This document shows positions 26,960-33,532 of a stretch of DNA of 64,000 bases, piece by piece. The translations under genes were made by a program, and so were the position numbers. Source of the stretch: Prochlorococcus sp. AG-355-K03 (lineage in GTDB: Bacteria > Cyanobacteriota > Cyanobacteriia > PCC-6307 > Cyanobiaceae); NCBI GenBank assembly GCA_003278685.1, contig QCDS01000003.1:22401-86400 (forward strand), written 5' to 3'. The notes under the pieces are model-generated. The model searched no databases, was not told where the DNA came from, and saw only the letters and a list, made by a program, of their open reading frames with translations. The stretch's first letter is position 1, and every line of letters starts with the position of its first letter.

Positions 26960-27036
26960 ATAACATTTCTGAAGTTTTTCTTTACATAGTATTTAGGAAT
27001 ATAATTTATGTAGAATTGATAAGTATTTTGTTTTAG

Positions 27037-27225
27037 ATGAGCGTAAATAGAGTTTGTTTTAATTGTGGAAGTTCTTCATTCGTCTCAGACCGATCTTTAG
27101 GAGGTAAGATTGTCTGTTCTAAATGTGGGTCTTCTTCATTTAAAAATAAATCATCTTCATTTTTAAAAAGTAAAAAATTAGTATTTCTTGCTATTGCAAT
27201 AGCTATTTTTATAATTGTTATTTAG
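27037..27225 (+). CDS. Small zinc-ribbon membrane protein
   Basis: 62 residues. Two CxxC-type knuckles, CFNCGSSSF (7-15) and CSKCGSSSF (27-35), should bind one zinc or iron; the repeats share the unusual CGSSSF. A C-terminal membrane segment (KLVFLAIAIAIFIIVI, 47-62) anchors it, leaving the ribbon on one face. Fur-box-like sites lie upstream. A TATAAT at 27000-27005 is a -10 candidate. Its last 8 bases overlap the convergent ABC gene. Function unknown. Confidence 0.78.
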   Translation: MSVNRVCFNCGSSSFVSDRSLGGKIVCSKCGSSSFKNKSSSFLKSKKLVFLAIAIAIFIIVI

Positions 27226-28006
27226 ATAATCTGTTTATATTCCAAATTCCATTATTATTAGTTACCTCTACTTGAATATCAAATAACTTATTAAGATTCT
27301 TACTATTAATAACCTTATTTTGATCTCCATCAGCGATTATTTTTCCACCTTTTAACATTATGACCCGGTCATAAATTTTTGTAATCGTTGAAATATCATG
27401 AGTGACGCATAAAATTTTAGTATTTAATTTTGATAAATCATTAACCTTATCAATTACAAAAAACTTTGATTTATAATCTAAATTTGCTGTTGGTTCATCT
27501 AGGATTAAGATTTCAGGTTTTTTGATTAATGCCCGTGCAATGAGAGAAATTTGTTTTTCTCCATCTGATAAATAGGAAAAATTCTTTTTAGATAAATTTG
27601 AAATATTCATTTTCTTCATAATTTTTACCACCTCATAAGAATCTCTTTCAGATTTATTTTGTACGTAACAATATCTTCCATATAGTCCACTTAAAATTAA
27701 ATCAAAAACTTGTAAATTTGGATTTATTCTATTTTTTATATCATTATTTACGGTACTTATTTTATTTCTTAGTTCCCATAAATTTATAAGTTCTTTGTCA
27801 AATATCTTCAGTTTAGATTCATTATCTACTACTGGATATATGTTTCTATTAATTATTTCAATTAAGGATGATTTACCTGAACCATTTGGTCCAATTAATA
27901 TTAAATTTTCTGAATAACCTATCTTTAAATTTAAATTTTTAATTACTCTAAAGCCATTTTTAAAACAATTTATATTTTTTGCGTCAAACCAAAATTTATT
28001 TAACAC
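27218..28006 (-). CDS. Orphan ABC ATPase (no permease nearby)
   Basis: 262 residues from a GTG. Walker A is LIGPNGSGKSS, Walker B is EILILDEPTANLD and the H-loop is VTHDIS. The signature reads YLSDGEKQISLIARAL, where the usual LSGGQ is LSDGE. The sequence resembles YlmA/ModF-type stand-alone ATPases more than importer subunits. No permease or binding protein adjoins. The GTG overlaps the TAG of the upstream 33-residue membrane peptide (TAGTG), so translation is coupled; this suggests the peptide and the ATPase act together. Confidence 0.85.
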   Translation of the reverse strand: MLNKFWFDAKNINCFKNGFRVIKNLNLKIGYSENLILIGPNGSGKSSLIEIINRNIYPVVDNESKLKIFDKELINLWELRNKISTVNNDIKNRINPNLQVFDLILSGLYGRYCYVQNKSERDSYEVVKIMKKMNISNLSKKNFSYLSDGEKQISLIARALIKKPEILILDEPTANLDYKSKFFVIDKVNDLSKLNTKILCVTHDISTITKIYDRVIMLKGGKIIADGDQNKVINSKNLNKLFDIQVEVTNNNGIWNINRLSK

Positions 28007-28107
28007 TAAAACTTATTGCTCCAAAATATAATCAATTGAATCGAGCTTAAAATAAATATAAAAAGATAAAGCCAATTCAACCATGAAGGTCTATTTACTT
28101 TTTTCAT
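28006..28107 (-). CDS. 33-residue single-membrane-span microprotein
   Basis: An ATG at 28107 lies 3 bp after the Rieske oxygenase stop and opens a 33-codon frame ending in TAG at 28006-28008, which shares its G with the GTG of the ABC ATPase. The peptide has a basic start (KKVNRPSWLNW) and one membrane span (LYLFIFILSSIQLIIFW, about 13-29) ending SNKF. Tight packing on both sides argues that it is translated. No family is recognised; a membrane anchor or accessory for the oxygenase or the ATPase is inference. Confidence 0.6.
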   Translation of the reverse strand: MKKVNRPSWLNWLYLFIFILSSIQLIIFWSNKF

Positions 28108-28110
28108 GAA

Positions 28111-29433
28111 TTATATTAATAACATAAAAAATATTAGCGGAGCAACAAATCTTACAAATGTTTTTCTAATAATATCTATATTATTTGCAATTTCTAACTT
28201 CTTTATCTCAGGAGGATATTTCAATATCACTTTGTCATATACATCAAGATTTTGGTTTTTGTTAATATTTTTCCATGGCTGATCTTTATCTTCAGACTTC
28301 TTGTACCACTTCCAAAAATAATTTATTATCCTATCTTCTCCCAATAATTTTATTTCATCCTTATTTATAAATCCCATATCGTGATTATAAGTTTGTGTTT
28401 TTAAAATCATATAATCTTCATCAAATATCTTATAAAAAATCTTTCTTTGAGTCTCTTTAAATAATAAGAGGTTATTAAGTAGTTTATTTTGTAGAAATTT
28501 CCTGTAGTGTCTCACTATTACTCTTGCTTTGTTGTTTCCTAGAGGAATATGATCTAAAACTTGTAAATATCTTGATGAGGAAGGATCGCCTTTGTAAATT
28601 AATATTCTTCCTGGAGGAATGTACTTTATCCGAATAAATTCTTTTGTAGGGTCATTCTTGTAATAATAAATACTTTCAATGTATTTGGGATTAATATTAA
28701 TTTTCTGGTTAAAACTAACTAGCACGTTTTTATTCACATCTTTATCTGGGATTGTATCGCCATGTACCCAAAAGATATGAAGGATATCTAGGTGATTTTC
28801 AATAATCCTTGACCAATCACATTTGAAGTCAACTAATACCTCCTCAAAGACATAATCCTTATGTGAAAACCCATTTTCATATAATTCATAGTTATTTATG
28901 GGTGTATCTTCGCTTATATTATTTAAATCAGTCTCAGATTTTTTAGAAAAATGTACAAAAATATATCCATTTTTTTCTGATGTTTTGTATTGAGATAAAT
29001 GAATTCTTTTGGCGTAGTTATCGTAGTTGTTATCAACTATATGGCGACATGTTATTCTGTCGAGATTTTGGCAACTTCCTCCAGATGAAAACTTAGCTCC
29101 ATGATATGGGCATGTTATTACTCCATTTGATAATGTCCCTCCAAAAAAGGAGGCCCCTCTATGTGGACAAATATTTTTAATACACCTAACGTTTTTATTC
29201 TCATCTCTATAAATAACAAGAGGCTCATCATAGAGTGAAAAATAATATAGCTTATTTTTTTTTAGTTCTTTAGAGGGACAAATTGCATACCAACCAAATA
29301 AACCTATATTTAATTCTTTTTGATTTTCTCTAATATCAAACGAGTCAATTTTTACCACCGTTCCTTTTTTTAATGGCTTAAGAACGGTATTAAAGTCTTT
29401 TGATTTAAAAAAATTAATTTGTCTGTTTTCCAT
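28111..29433 (-). CDS. Rieske non-haem iron oxygenase, pheophorbide-a-oxygenase-like
   Basis: 440 residues. The Rieske [2Fe-2S] motif is exact: C89-x-H91-x16-C108-x2-H111. The mononuclear-iron motif E212-x3-D216-x2-H219-x4-H224 (ENHLDILHIFWVH) matches ring-hydroxylating oxygenases. A C-terminal membrane segment (VRFVAPLIFFMLLI) fits the PaO/TIC55/choline-monooxygenase-like membrane group. The substrate is unknown: a chlorophyll breakdown product, or another aromatic or quaternary compound, is possible. The CxxC redox tail of plant PaO is not seen. It heads an operon with the 33-residue peptide and the ABC ATPase. Confidence 0.85.
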   Translation of the reverse strand: MENRQINFFKSKDFNTVLKPLKKGTVVKIDSFDIRENQKELNIGLFGWYAICPSKELKKNKLYYFSLYDEPLVIYRDENKNVRCIKNICPHRGASFFGGTLSNGVITCPYHGAKFSSGGSCQNLDRITCRHIVDNNYDNYAKRIHLSQYKTSEKNGYIFVHFSKKSETDLNNISEDTPINNYELYENGFSHKDYVFEEVLVDFKCDWSRIIENHLDILHIFWVHGDTIPDKDVNKNVLVSFNQKININPKYIESIYYYKNDPTKEFIRIKYIPPGRILIYKGDPSSSRYLQVLDHIPLGNNKARVIVRHYRKFLQNKLLNNLLLFKETQRKIFYKIFDEDYMILKTQTYNHDMGFINKDEIKLLGEDRIINYFWKWYKKSEDKDQPWKNINKNQNLDVYDKVILKYPPEIKKLEIANNIDIIRKTFVRFVAPLIFFMLLI

Positions 29434-29593
29434 AAATTAATTTCTTTTTTTTAAAATGACTGTTTATCTTTCGGAACTATAACCCAAGTAAATAATCAAT
29501 TTCTTATAAAAGGAAAATTCTCTATTATTTGTAGCAATAATTATGTATTTATCTAAAAATATTGAGTTTCTGTCGTATCTATGTATCTTTATT

Positions 29594-29788
29594 TCATGTT
29601 TTCTGTATCTTTTGTGATTCTTTCAAATTTTTTATGTAATCAATAGCATCATCAATATTTTTGTGGAAATTGCATTGACCCAAATAACAACCTATAAACC
29701 TTAGAAATTTTCTCTTGCCACCACTAATTTCATATCTATGAATTGTTCCGCCATCTACAGGAGCATAAATAAGTTCTGGTAGTGCCAT
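29594..29788 (-). CDS. Small conserved hypothetical protein
   Basis: 64 residues: a beta-rich start (LPELIYAPVDGGTIHRYEISGG) followed by KRKFLRFIGCYLGQCNFHKNIDDAIDYIKNL. Two Cys are spaced C-x4-C. No domain is recognised; short proteins of this look occur in Prochlorococcus. A perfect inverted repeat lies 22 bp upstream. It sits alone with 160 bp to the next gene. Confidence 0.62.
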   Translation of the reverse strand: MALPELIYAPVDGGTIHRYEISGGKRKFLRFIGCYLGQCNFHKNIDDAIDYIKNLKESQKIQKT

Positions 29789-29810
29789 ATTAATTTTGAA
29801 TTTAATACTT

Positions 29811-29836
29811 ATTTGAACAATAATTCATGTTCAAAT
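29811..29836. repeat. Perfect 9-bp inverted repeat upstream of the 64-residue gene
   Basis: Arms ATTTGAACA (29811-29819) and TGTTCAAAT (29828-29836) are exact reverse complements separated by 8 bases. The dyad lies 22 bp before the start of the minus-strand small gene, the expected place for an operator. It could equally form a hairpin in the leader RNA. No T-run follows, so it is not a terminator. Confidence 0.5.
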
Positions 29837-29954
29837 ACATTTCCATAGCTCAAACCATATATTTAATAATTAATTTACTTATGTTTGGATAATTATTTAT
29901 TGAATCCCCAAGTATTATTTGTTATCTATTAATTATTGATATGGATTTTTTATT

Positions 29955-30050
29955 ATGCCAAAAGCATTTAGGCGTTTCTTAAAAAAACTACCAAAAAAAA
30001 TTCAAACTTTAAAATACTCATTTAGAGAGTTTTTATCTTCCAAAATATGA
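29955..30050 (+). CDS. Possible 31-residue basic peptide
   Basis: An ATG at 29955 opens a 31-codon frame, MPKAFRRFLKKLPKK and then a segment ending FREFLSSKI. It is strongly basic and amphipathic, with 9 Lys/Arg in the first 22 residues. There is no clear ribosome-binding site. It may be a real small gene or a chance frame; the remainder of the 29789-30155 gap shows only the inverted repeat near its left end and AT-rich DNA. Confidence 0.3.
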   Translation: MPKAFRRFLKKLPKKIQTLKYSFREFLSSKI

Positions 30051-30155
30051 AATAGCTGTTGTGGTTAAAAATTTTTAAATTTTTATATTTTTAATAAAAC
30101 ATAGTCGGCAGATCTAAAATCTAAACTATATTAAACTTGCAATTTATAAAATACT

Positions 30156-30497
30156 ATGATCAAAAGAGTTTTTACGATATTCACTTTAACTTTGCTTCTT
30201 CTTTTTGGTAGCCCAGTTTACTCATTGGATACTTCTTCTAAAACTCTTGAAAAGTATACTAAAAAGATTTCTAATAAGTTCACAAGAACTTATTGTAACA
30301 CTTCCAAATTCGGTATATCTTATGAGGGAGCTTTGGCATTCGCTATTGGAGAGACTAATAAGGAATTTAAAAATAATAAACTCAATAAGTTGATAGATTA
30401 TTCTCTTCTAAAAAATTCAATAGTTAATGATTTAGAAAATAATTGCCAGGTTTATGATTTTGCTATAAGTAATTTAGAAAATTTAAAATTTAACTAG
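30156..30497 (+). CDS. Exported small hypothetical protein
   Basis: 113 residues. A signal peptide (1-23, MIKRVFTIFTLTLLLLFG then SPVYS) precedes a mature part rich in Lys/Asn with two Cys (near 47 and 97) that may form a disulfide. The segment KFTRTYCNTSKFGISYEGALAFAIGETNKEF recalls short exported picocyanobacterial proteins of unknown role. It converges on the 60-residue membrane gene, 22 bp away. No function can be given. Confidence 0.7.
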   Translation: MIKRVFTIFTLTLLLLFGSPVYSLDTSSKTLEKYTKKISNKFTRTYCNTSKFGISYEGALAFAIGETNKEFKNNKLNKLIDYSLLKNSIVNDLENNCQVYDFAISNLENLKFN

Positions 30498-30519
30498 AAA
30501 AATGTAAATTGTTAAAGTC

Positions 30520-30702
30520 TTATTTTTTTCCTATCCAATCATTGGGTTTCTCCATCATCCATTCGAATACACCCTTAGCATCAAGGTTTTTAGATGCATA
30601 AACAAATAATATTGGAAATATTAAAATTACTGCGCCAATAACTGCTAACTCTATTTTACCCATCCCCATCTCAGTTAATGTTAAAGCAAAATAATTAATC
30701 AT
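30520..30702 (-). CDS. Small membrane protein
   Basis: 60 residues with one strong membrane segment (IELAVIGAVILIFPILFVYAS, about 17-37), then a conserved-looking soluble tail LDAKGVFEWMMEKPNDWIGKK. No family is recognised. The Trp-rich tail could bind pigment or a partner protein, but there is no direct evidence. It converges with the exported 113-residue gene. Confidence 0.68.
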   Translation of the reverse strand: MINYFALTLTEMGMGKIELAVIGAVILIFPILFVYASKNLDAKGVFEWMMEKPNDWIGKK

Positions 30703-30867
30703 TATCTTTATTGAATAAAATTTATATCTTCATAATTTACAAAAAATTTTAATTCTTTCACTTCTTTATAAAAAATCTTAATTTTTTTATAGTGAACTAT
30801 ATATGTATAAAGTACCTATTTTATTGATTCAGACTTTTTAATAATTTAAGTAATATACTTCTGTTTG

Positions 30868-31017
30868 ATGGTTATGAATCATGAAATTATTATTTTCTCA
30901 CCTATTTTGGCAGTATTGATTGGATCTATAGTTTTTACAATTTTCAAAAAAAGAAAGAGATCAGCTAAAAGTATTTATAAATTAATAGATGATTTAGAAA
31001 AAAAATATATATATTAA
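30868..31017 (+). CDS. 49-residue single-span membrane peptide
   Basis: An ATG at 30868 (or 30874, two codons in) opens a 49-codon frame. Residues 7-26 are hydrophobic (IIIFSPILAVLIGSIVFTIF), followed by a basic patch KKRKRSAK and a short charged tail. The inside-positive pattern fits an N-out span. It is one of a series of such peptides in this zone. No family is recognised. Confidence 0.5.
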   Translation: MVMNHEIIIFSPILAVLIGSIVFTIFKKRKRSAKSIYKLIDDLEKKYIY

Positions 31018-31039
31018 TATTTTTTATTAGGAAAAAAGA

Positions 31040-31336
31040 TTAATCAAATTCTATACCTACTTCTTCTTTTAAATCTCTTTCCAAATCTGGAAGATGAGGT
31101 TCAACCCAATGATCTTTGTTATCAATACCAGCTGCATTTACATAATTCATGATGTGTTGATCCACTTGCTTGTAAAGATCATGCAAATTTAAATCCATGC
31201 GAATATCATGTGCAATTTCAGAGACTTGTTGTTCTGTTAGGCAATGATCTGGATGAAGCAAATCACAACATGGAATTCTCTTCTCAATCAATTCATTTAG
31301 ATTGATTTTTATTTCGTAATCTTGATGTACAGTCAT
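31040..31336 (-). CDS. Conserved small soluble protein, unknown function
   Basis: 98 residues, acidic, with a His/Cys-rich centre: CCDLLHPDHCLTEQQ (23-37) and later HDIRMDLNLHDLYKQVDQHIM. The spacing of Cys and His could bind a metal, though no named motif fits. The rest looks helical (LPDLERDLKEEVGIEF). It converges with the 49-residue peptide (22 bp apart). Coding quality is good and I take it as real. Confidence 0.68.
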   Translation of the reverse strand: MTVHQDYEIKINLNELIEKRIPCCDLLHPDHCLTEQQVSEIAHDIRMDLNLHDLYKQVDQHIMNYVNAAGIDNKDHWVEPHLPDLERDLKEEVGIEFD

Positions 31337-31429
31337 TGATTTTATATCTTTATTTTTATTCTAATTATGTTTATGGTTTTGTATATCTTTAGTCAAGAAA
31401 CAAAGTTCTTTACTACCGATGCAGTAATT

Positions 31430-31585
31430 TTAAATAAATAAATCTTCCAAATCTTTATACAAATCATCGTTCTCTTTTTTGTTTTCTATAAGGTCATGAT
31501 GTTCTGGTGAAAGTTCTCTTTTTGAGGTGTAGAAAAGATATCCAAGGGCTCCTAAAAGTAGGGTTGTTGGTAGAATCATTTGCAT
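31430..31585 (-). CDS. 51-residue single-span membrane peptide
   Basis: An ATG at 31585 opens a 51-codon frame. It starts MQMILPTTLLLGALGYLFYT (membrane span, 3-19), followed by SKRELSPEHHDLIENKKEND and an acidic end DLYKDLEDLF. It is divergent from the ribbon-helix-helix gene and shares a 70-bp spacer with it that holds the repressor-like operators; both could therefore be controlled together. No family is recognised. Confidence 0.52.
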   Translation of the reverse strand: MQMILPTTLLLGALGYLFYTSKRELSPEHHDLIENKKENDDLYKDLEDLFI

Positions 31586-31595
31586 TTAATTGACT

Positions 31596-31601
31596 TATAA
31601 T
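31596..31601 (+). promoter_or_regulatory. -10 promoter element of the ribbon-helix-helix gene
   Basis: An exact TATAAT on the plus strand places the start of transcription near 31608, exactly where the first operator copy begins, and 55 bp before the start codon. No convincing -35 is seen. Confidence 0.5.
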
Positions 31602-31606
31602 GAATA

Positions 31607-31641
31607 TAGTGCAACACTTATAACAGTCAAGTGCTGAACTT
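31607..31641. promoter_or_regulatory. Paired near-palindromic operators before the ribbon-helix-helix gene
   Basis: Two copies of the 13-bp dyad AAGTGCTGCACTT (consensus from copy three at 32066). Copy one (31607-31619) matches 10 of 12 non-central bases, copy two (31629-31641) 11 of 12. Their centres are 22 bp apart, two helical turns, which suits cooperative binding by dimers. They lie between the -10 element and the start codon. Confidence 0.6.
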
Positions 31642-31655
31642 TAATTAAATTTTAA

Positions 31656-32054
31656 ATGCCCACCAAGAAAAAAAGAGTTGGTTTTATTCCTAGAGAGGAT
31701 GTTATGAGAATAATTGACAATTTGAGCATAGAGAACAATTTAAGTAATTCAAAAATAATAAGTATTTTAGTGGAAGAAGCACTTTCTACAAGAGGTATAT
31801 TTAATAAAAAAAAAGGGAAATTAACACAAGCATATCAGCAGAATAATAATAATTCACAAACTTTATCTGATAATTCCCCTAGCTTTATAGATAATGTAGA
31901 ATTCTCAGTTGATAATAAATTAGGAAATCATTTTAGTCCAAGTCAATCAAGTCATATAAATAAACCAAATCAGGAAGCTTTTGACTTGCAAACTTATAAA
32001 AAGTTTTTATTATTTCTTAAATTTCAGGAAATGATGGATAAATATGATACTTAA
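31656..32054 (+). CDS. Ribbon-helix-helix-like DNA-binding protein
   Basis: 132 residues. The N-terminal 50 residues have the pattern of a ribbon-helix-helix domain: a basic beta strand KKKRVGFIPRED, then VMRIIDNLSIENNLSNSKIISILVEEALSTRG, two helices joined by a turn. Residues 55-105 are low-complexity Asn/Ser/Gln, and the tail is helical (TYKKFLLFLKFQEMMDKY). Paired near-palindromes in its own promoter point to autoregulation; a third copy lies after it. I assign the fold from pattern only; a plasmid-type repressor or antitoxin is an alternative, but no toxin partner is evident. Confidence 0.65.
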   Translation: MPTKKKRVGFIPREDVMRIIDNLSIENNLSNSKIISILVEEALSTRGIFNKKKGKLTQAYQQNNNNSQTLSDNSPSFIDNVEFSVDNKLGNHFSPSQSSHINKPNQEAFDLQTYKKFLLFLKFQEMMDKYDT

Positions 32055-32065
32055 ATAGTGTTGCT

Positions 32066-32078
32066 AAGTGCTGCACTT
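32066..32078. promoter_or_regulatory. Third, perfect copy of the 13-bp operator
   Basis: AAGTGCTGCACTT is a perfect dyad around one central base. It follows the ribbon-helix-helix gene by 11 bp and lies 97 bp before the 104-residue gene, so that gene may be in the same small regulon. A partial half-site (AGTGTTGCT, from 32057) precedes it. Confidence 0.55.
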
Positions 32079-32175
32079 TTCGTTAAATTTAATTTGTATT
32101 TATAGGAGATTTGCATATTAAAAATTTTCACTATTTTAAAAACCTAAATTCAATAATCTATAAATATTTATTCCT

Positions 32176-32490
32176 ATGAATTCATCTCTCCCATTTTTAT
32201 CTGTAAATCTACTCCCTCCAGAAAAGTTATATTGTAATTTTAGTTATTGGAGTTCTTTGTTCTCTCAGGATATGCAAATTTTATGGGATAGGGCGCATGG
32301 GGTACCTTTAGAAAAACTGCCAAAAGAGGTTTCTGATATGATTTTTCCTTATTTATTGCTTGCACTCTCAGACTATAAGACTTCTCAAATAAATAAAATG
32401 AATGGAATAGGGTTAGATAATCTATTAAGCCTTTGGTTTGATAAGTACTTATTAAATAAAAATGGTTACTTCGAATTAATAAAAAAATAA
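32176..32490 (+). CDS. Hypothetical protein downstream of the third operator
   Basis: 104 residues, soluble with several aromatic segments: LLPPEKLYCNFSYWSSLFSQDMQILWDRAHGVP, then LPKEVSDMIFPYLLLALSDYKTSQI and LSLWFDKYLL. No domain is recognised. It looks like a folded helical protein and has normal codon use. It lies after the operator at 32066, hence may be repressed by the ribbon-helix-helix protein. Confidence 0.62.
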   Translation: MNSSLPFLSVNLLPPEKLYCNFSYWSSLFSQDMQILWDRAHGVPLEKLPKEVSDMIFPYLLLALSDYKTSQINKMNGIGLDNLLSLWFDKYLLNKNGYFELIKK

Positions 32491-32617
32491 TATTTAAAAT
32501 AAGCTATTAATATCAAATTTGATTCCTATAAGAATTTATTGCGTTTAAAAATTTTCTAAATGATTCTTTCCGAATTGGCACATCAATACTTTTGCTATAA
32601 ATATATTAAATGGTTTG

Positions 32618-32713
32618 ATGATGAATTCTTTAAATTTCTTTTTAGCAAATATGTGTATTGTCTTTTTGATAATGCTAATTAGGAGAGATGTAAAATTAAG
32701 AAAAGCAAGATAA
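32618..32713 (+). CDS. Possible 31-residue single-span membrane peptide
   Basis: The frame from tandem ATGs at 32618 encodes MMNSLNFFLANMCIVFLIML, then a basic tail IRRDVKLRKAR: one span with inside-positive tail, like other peptides in this zone. A different overlapping frame (32560-32682, 40 residues, aromatic-rich) is also open. A 23-codon hydrophobic frame starts at 32714, directly after this stop. I cannot decide which, if any, is translated. Confidence 0.3.
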   Translation: MMNSLNFFLANMCIVFLIMLIRRDVKLRKAR

Positions 32714-32890
32714 ATGAAATTTAATTCAAAAACGCTAAGCTTGATATTAAATCTGTTATTTTGCTTATTTATATTTATTATTTAATTTTTTAGTCTTTAT
32801 TCATTAATTTCCAAAAAACCAAAATTAATATTCAAATTTGGTTGACTTTTGTAGTTATTGCGATGATAATGGCAAAAATAAATTTTAATT

Positions 32891-33064
32891 GTGAATCCTC
32901 TTTCAGTTACTTTTGATTATTTTGTTGATGATCTACTTTCATCTGATGCTAATTTGTTGAAAGGGGAACTTGATTTTCTTCTTATGCAAGATTTATTTAA
33001 TTCTACAGATTTGAAGTTTATTAATAAAACTGAAATTGAAGATAACGAATCATTAGCTGCTTAA
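32891..33064 (+). CDS. 57-residue acidic hypothetical protein (GTG start)
   Basis: A GTG at 32891 opens a 57-codon frame, NPLSVTFDYFVDDLLSSDAN, then LLKGELDFLLMQDLFNSTDL and an acidic end EIEDNESLAA. It is acidic and helical, unlike random AT-rich translation, so a real gene is likely. The 36-residue frame begins 7 bp after its stop. No family is recognised. Confidence 0.5.
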   Translation: MNPLSVTFDYFVDDLLSSDANLLKGELDFLLMQDLFNSTDLKFINKTEIEDNESLAA

Positions 33065-33070
33065 TTTTTT

Positions 33071-33181
33071 ATGAAATTTTTTTATGAAAGGTTTTGGGCC
33101 CCAGTTTTCGGTTATATTTTATCAAAATTTGTTTTTTTAATAGAAGGTAAAAAGCAAGATATTAAAAATAAAAAAAAATAG
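33071..33181 (+). CDS. 36-residue basic membrane-proximal peptide
   Basis: An ATG at 33071 opens a 36-codon frame: MKFFYERFWAPVFGYILSKF, then VFLIEGKKQDIKNKKK. It is hydrophobic and aromatic first, Lys-rich at the end. It lies 7 bp after the 57-residue gene and may be co-transcribed. The 140 bp after it (to 33321) show nothing I can name. Confidence 0.4.
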   Translation: MKFFYERFWAPVFGYILSKFVFLIEGKKQDIKNKKK

Positions 33182-33321
33182 ATTAATTACTTTTTGTCTT
33201 TATAAAGTATTAATAATTACATTATTTAAGTCAATATATTTTGATAACAACAAAACTTGTGCTTTAAATTTACGAATATATGCATGGTTGAAATATACAT
33301 AATTGCTTTTTGGCAAATTAA

Positions 33322-33501
33322 ATGAACAAAAATAATATGTTGAAGCCATATACAGTGCATTACCGTGATATTCAAAATATAAGATTAGAAAATTGTTTTT
33401 ATGCTTTTGACGCTTACGAGGCTAGAACACTAGCAATGGAATTTAATAAGTATATTAATGATCATCCAAACAGTATAGACCTTATTAGATGCGAAAAATG
33501 A
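33322..33501 (+). CDS. 59-residue hypothetical protein
   Basis: An ATG at 33322 opens a 59-codon frame, NNMLKPYTVHYRDIQNIRLE, then NCFYAFDAYEARTLAMEFNK and DHPNSIDLIRCEK. It has a mixed beta-helix pattern typical of a small folded protein, with two Cys. The ending converges on urtE, 31 bp away. I recognise no family; similar short proteins with the FDAYEAR-type helix occur in picocyanobacteria as far as I can recall, without known role. Confidence 0.55.
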   Translation: MNKNNMLKPYTVHYRDIQNIRLENCFYAFDAYEARTLAMEFNKYINDHPNSIDLIRCEK

Positions 33502-33532
33502 ATAAAGTTTTTTGTTAATTTAAAATAATCTA

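Noticed and set aside
30205-30393. Alternative plus frame inside the exported 113-residue gene
   Set aside because: The other frame has a clean signal peptide; this one is a shadow with random composition.
31430-32054. Toxin-antitoxin pair formed by the ribbon-helix-helix gene and a neighbour
   Set aside because: Neither the divergent membrane peptide nor the downstream 104-residue protein resembles a toxin, and the genes do not overlap as typical pairs do.
29434-33532. Prophage, insertion sequence or CRISPR in the small-gene zone
   Set aside because: No transposase, integrase, terminal repeats or regularly spaced repeats were seen; the short frames fit small Prochlorococcus genes.
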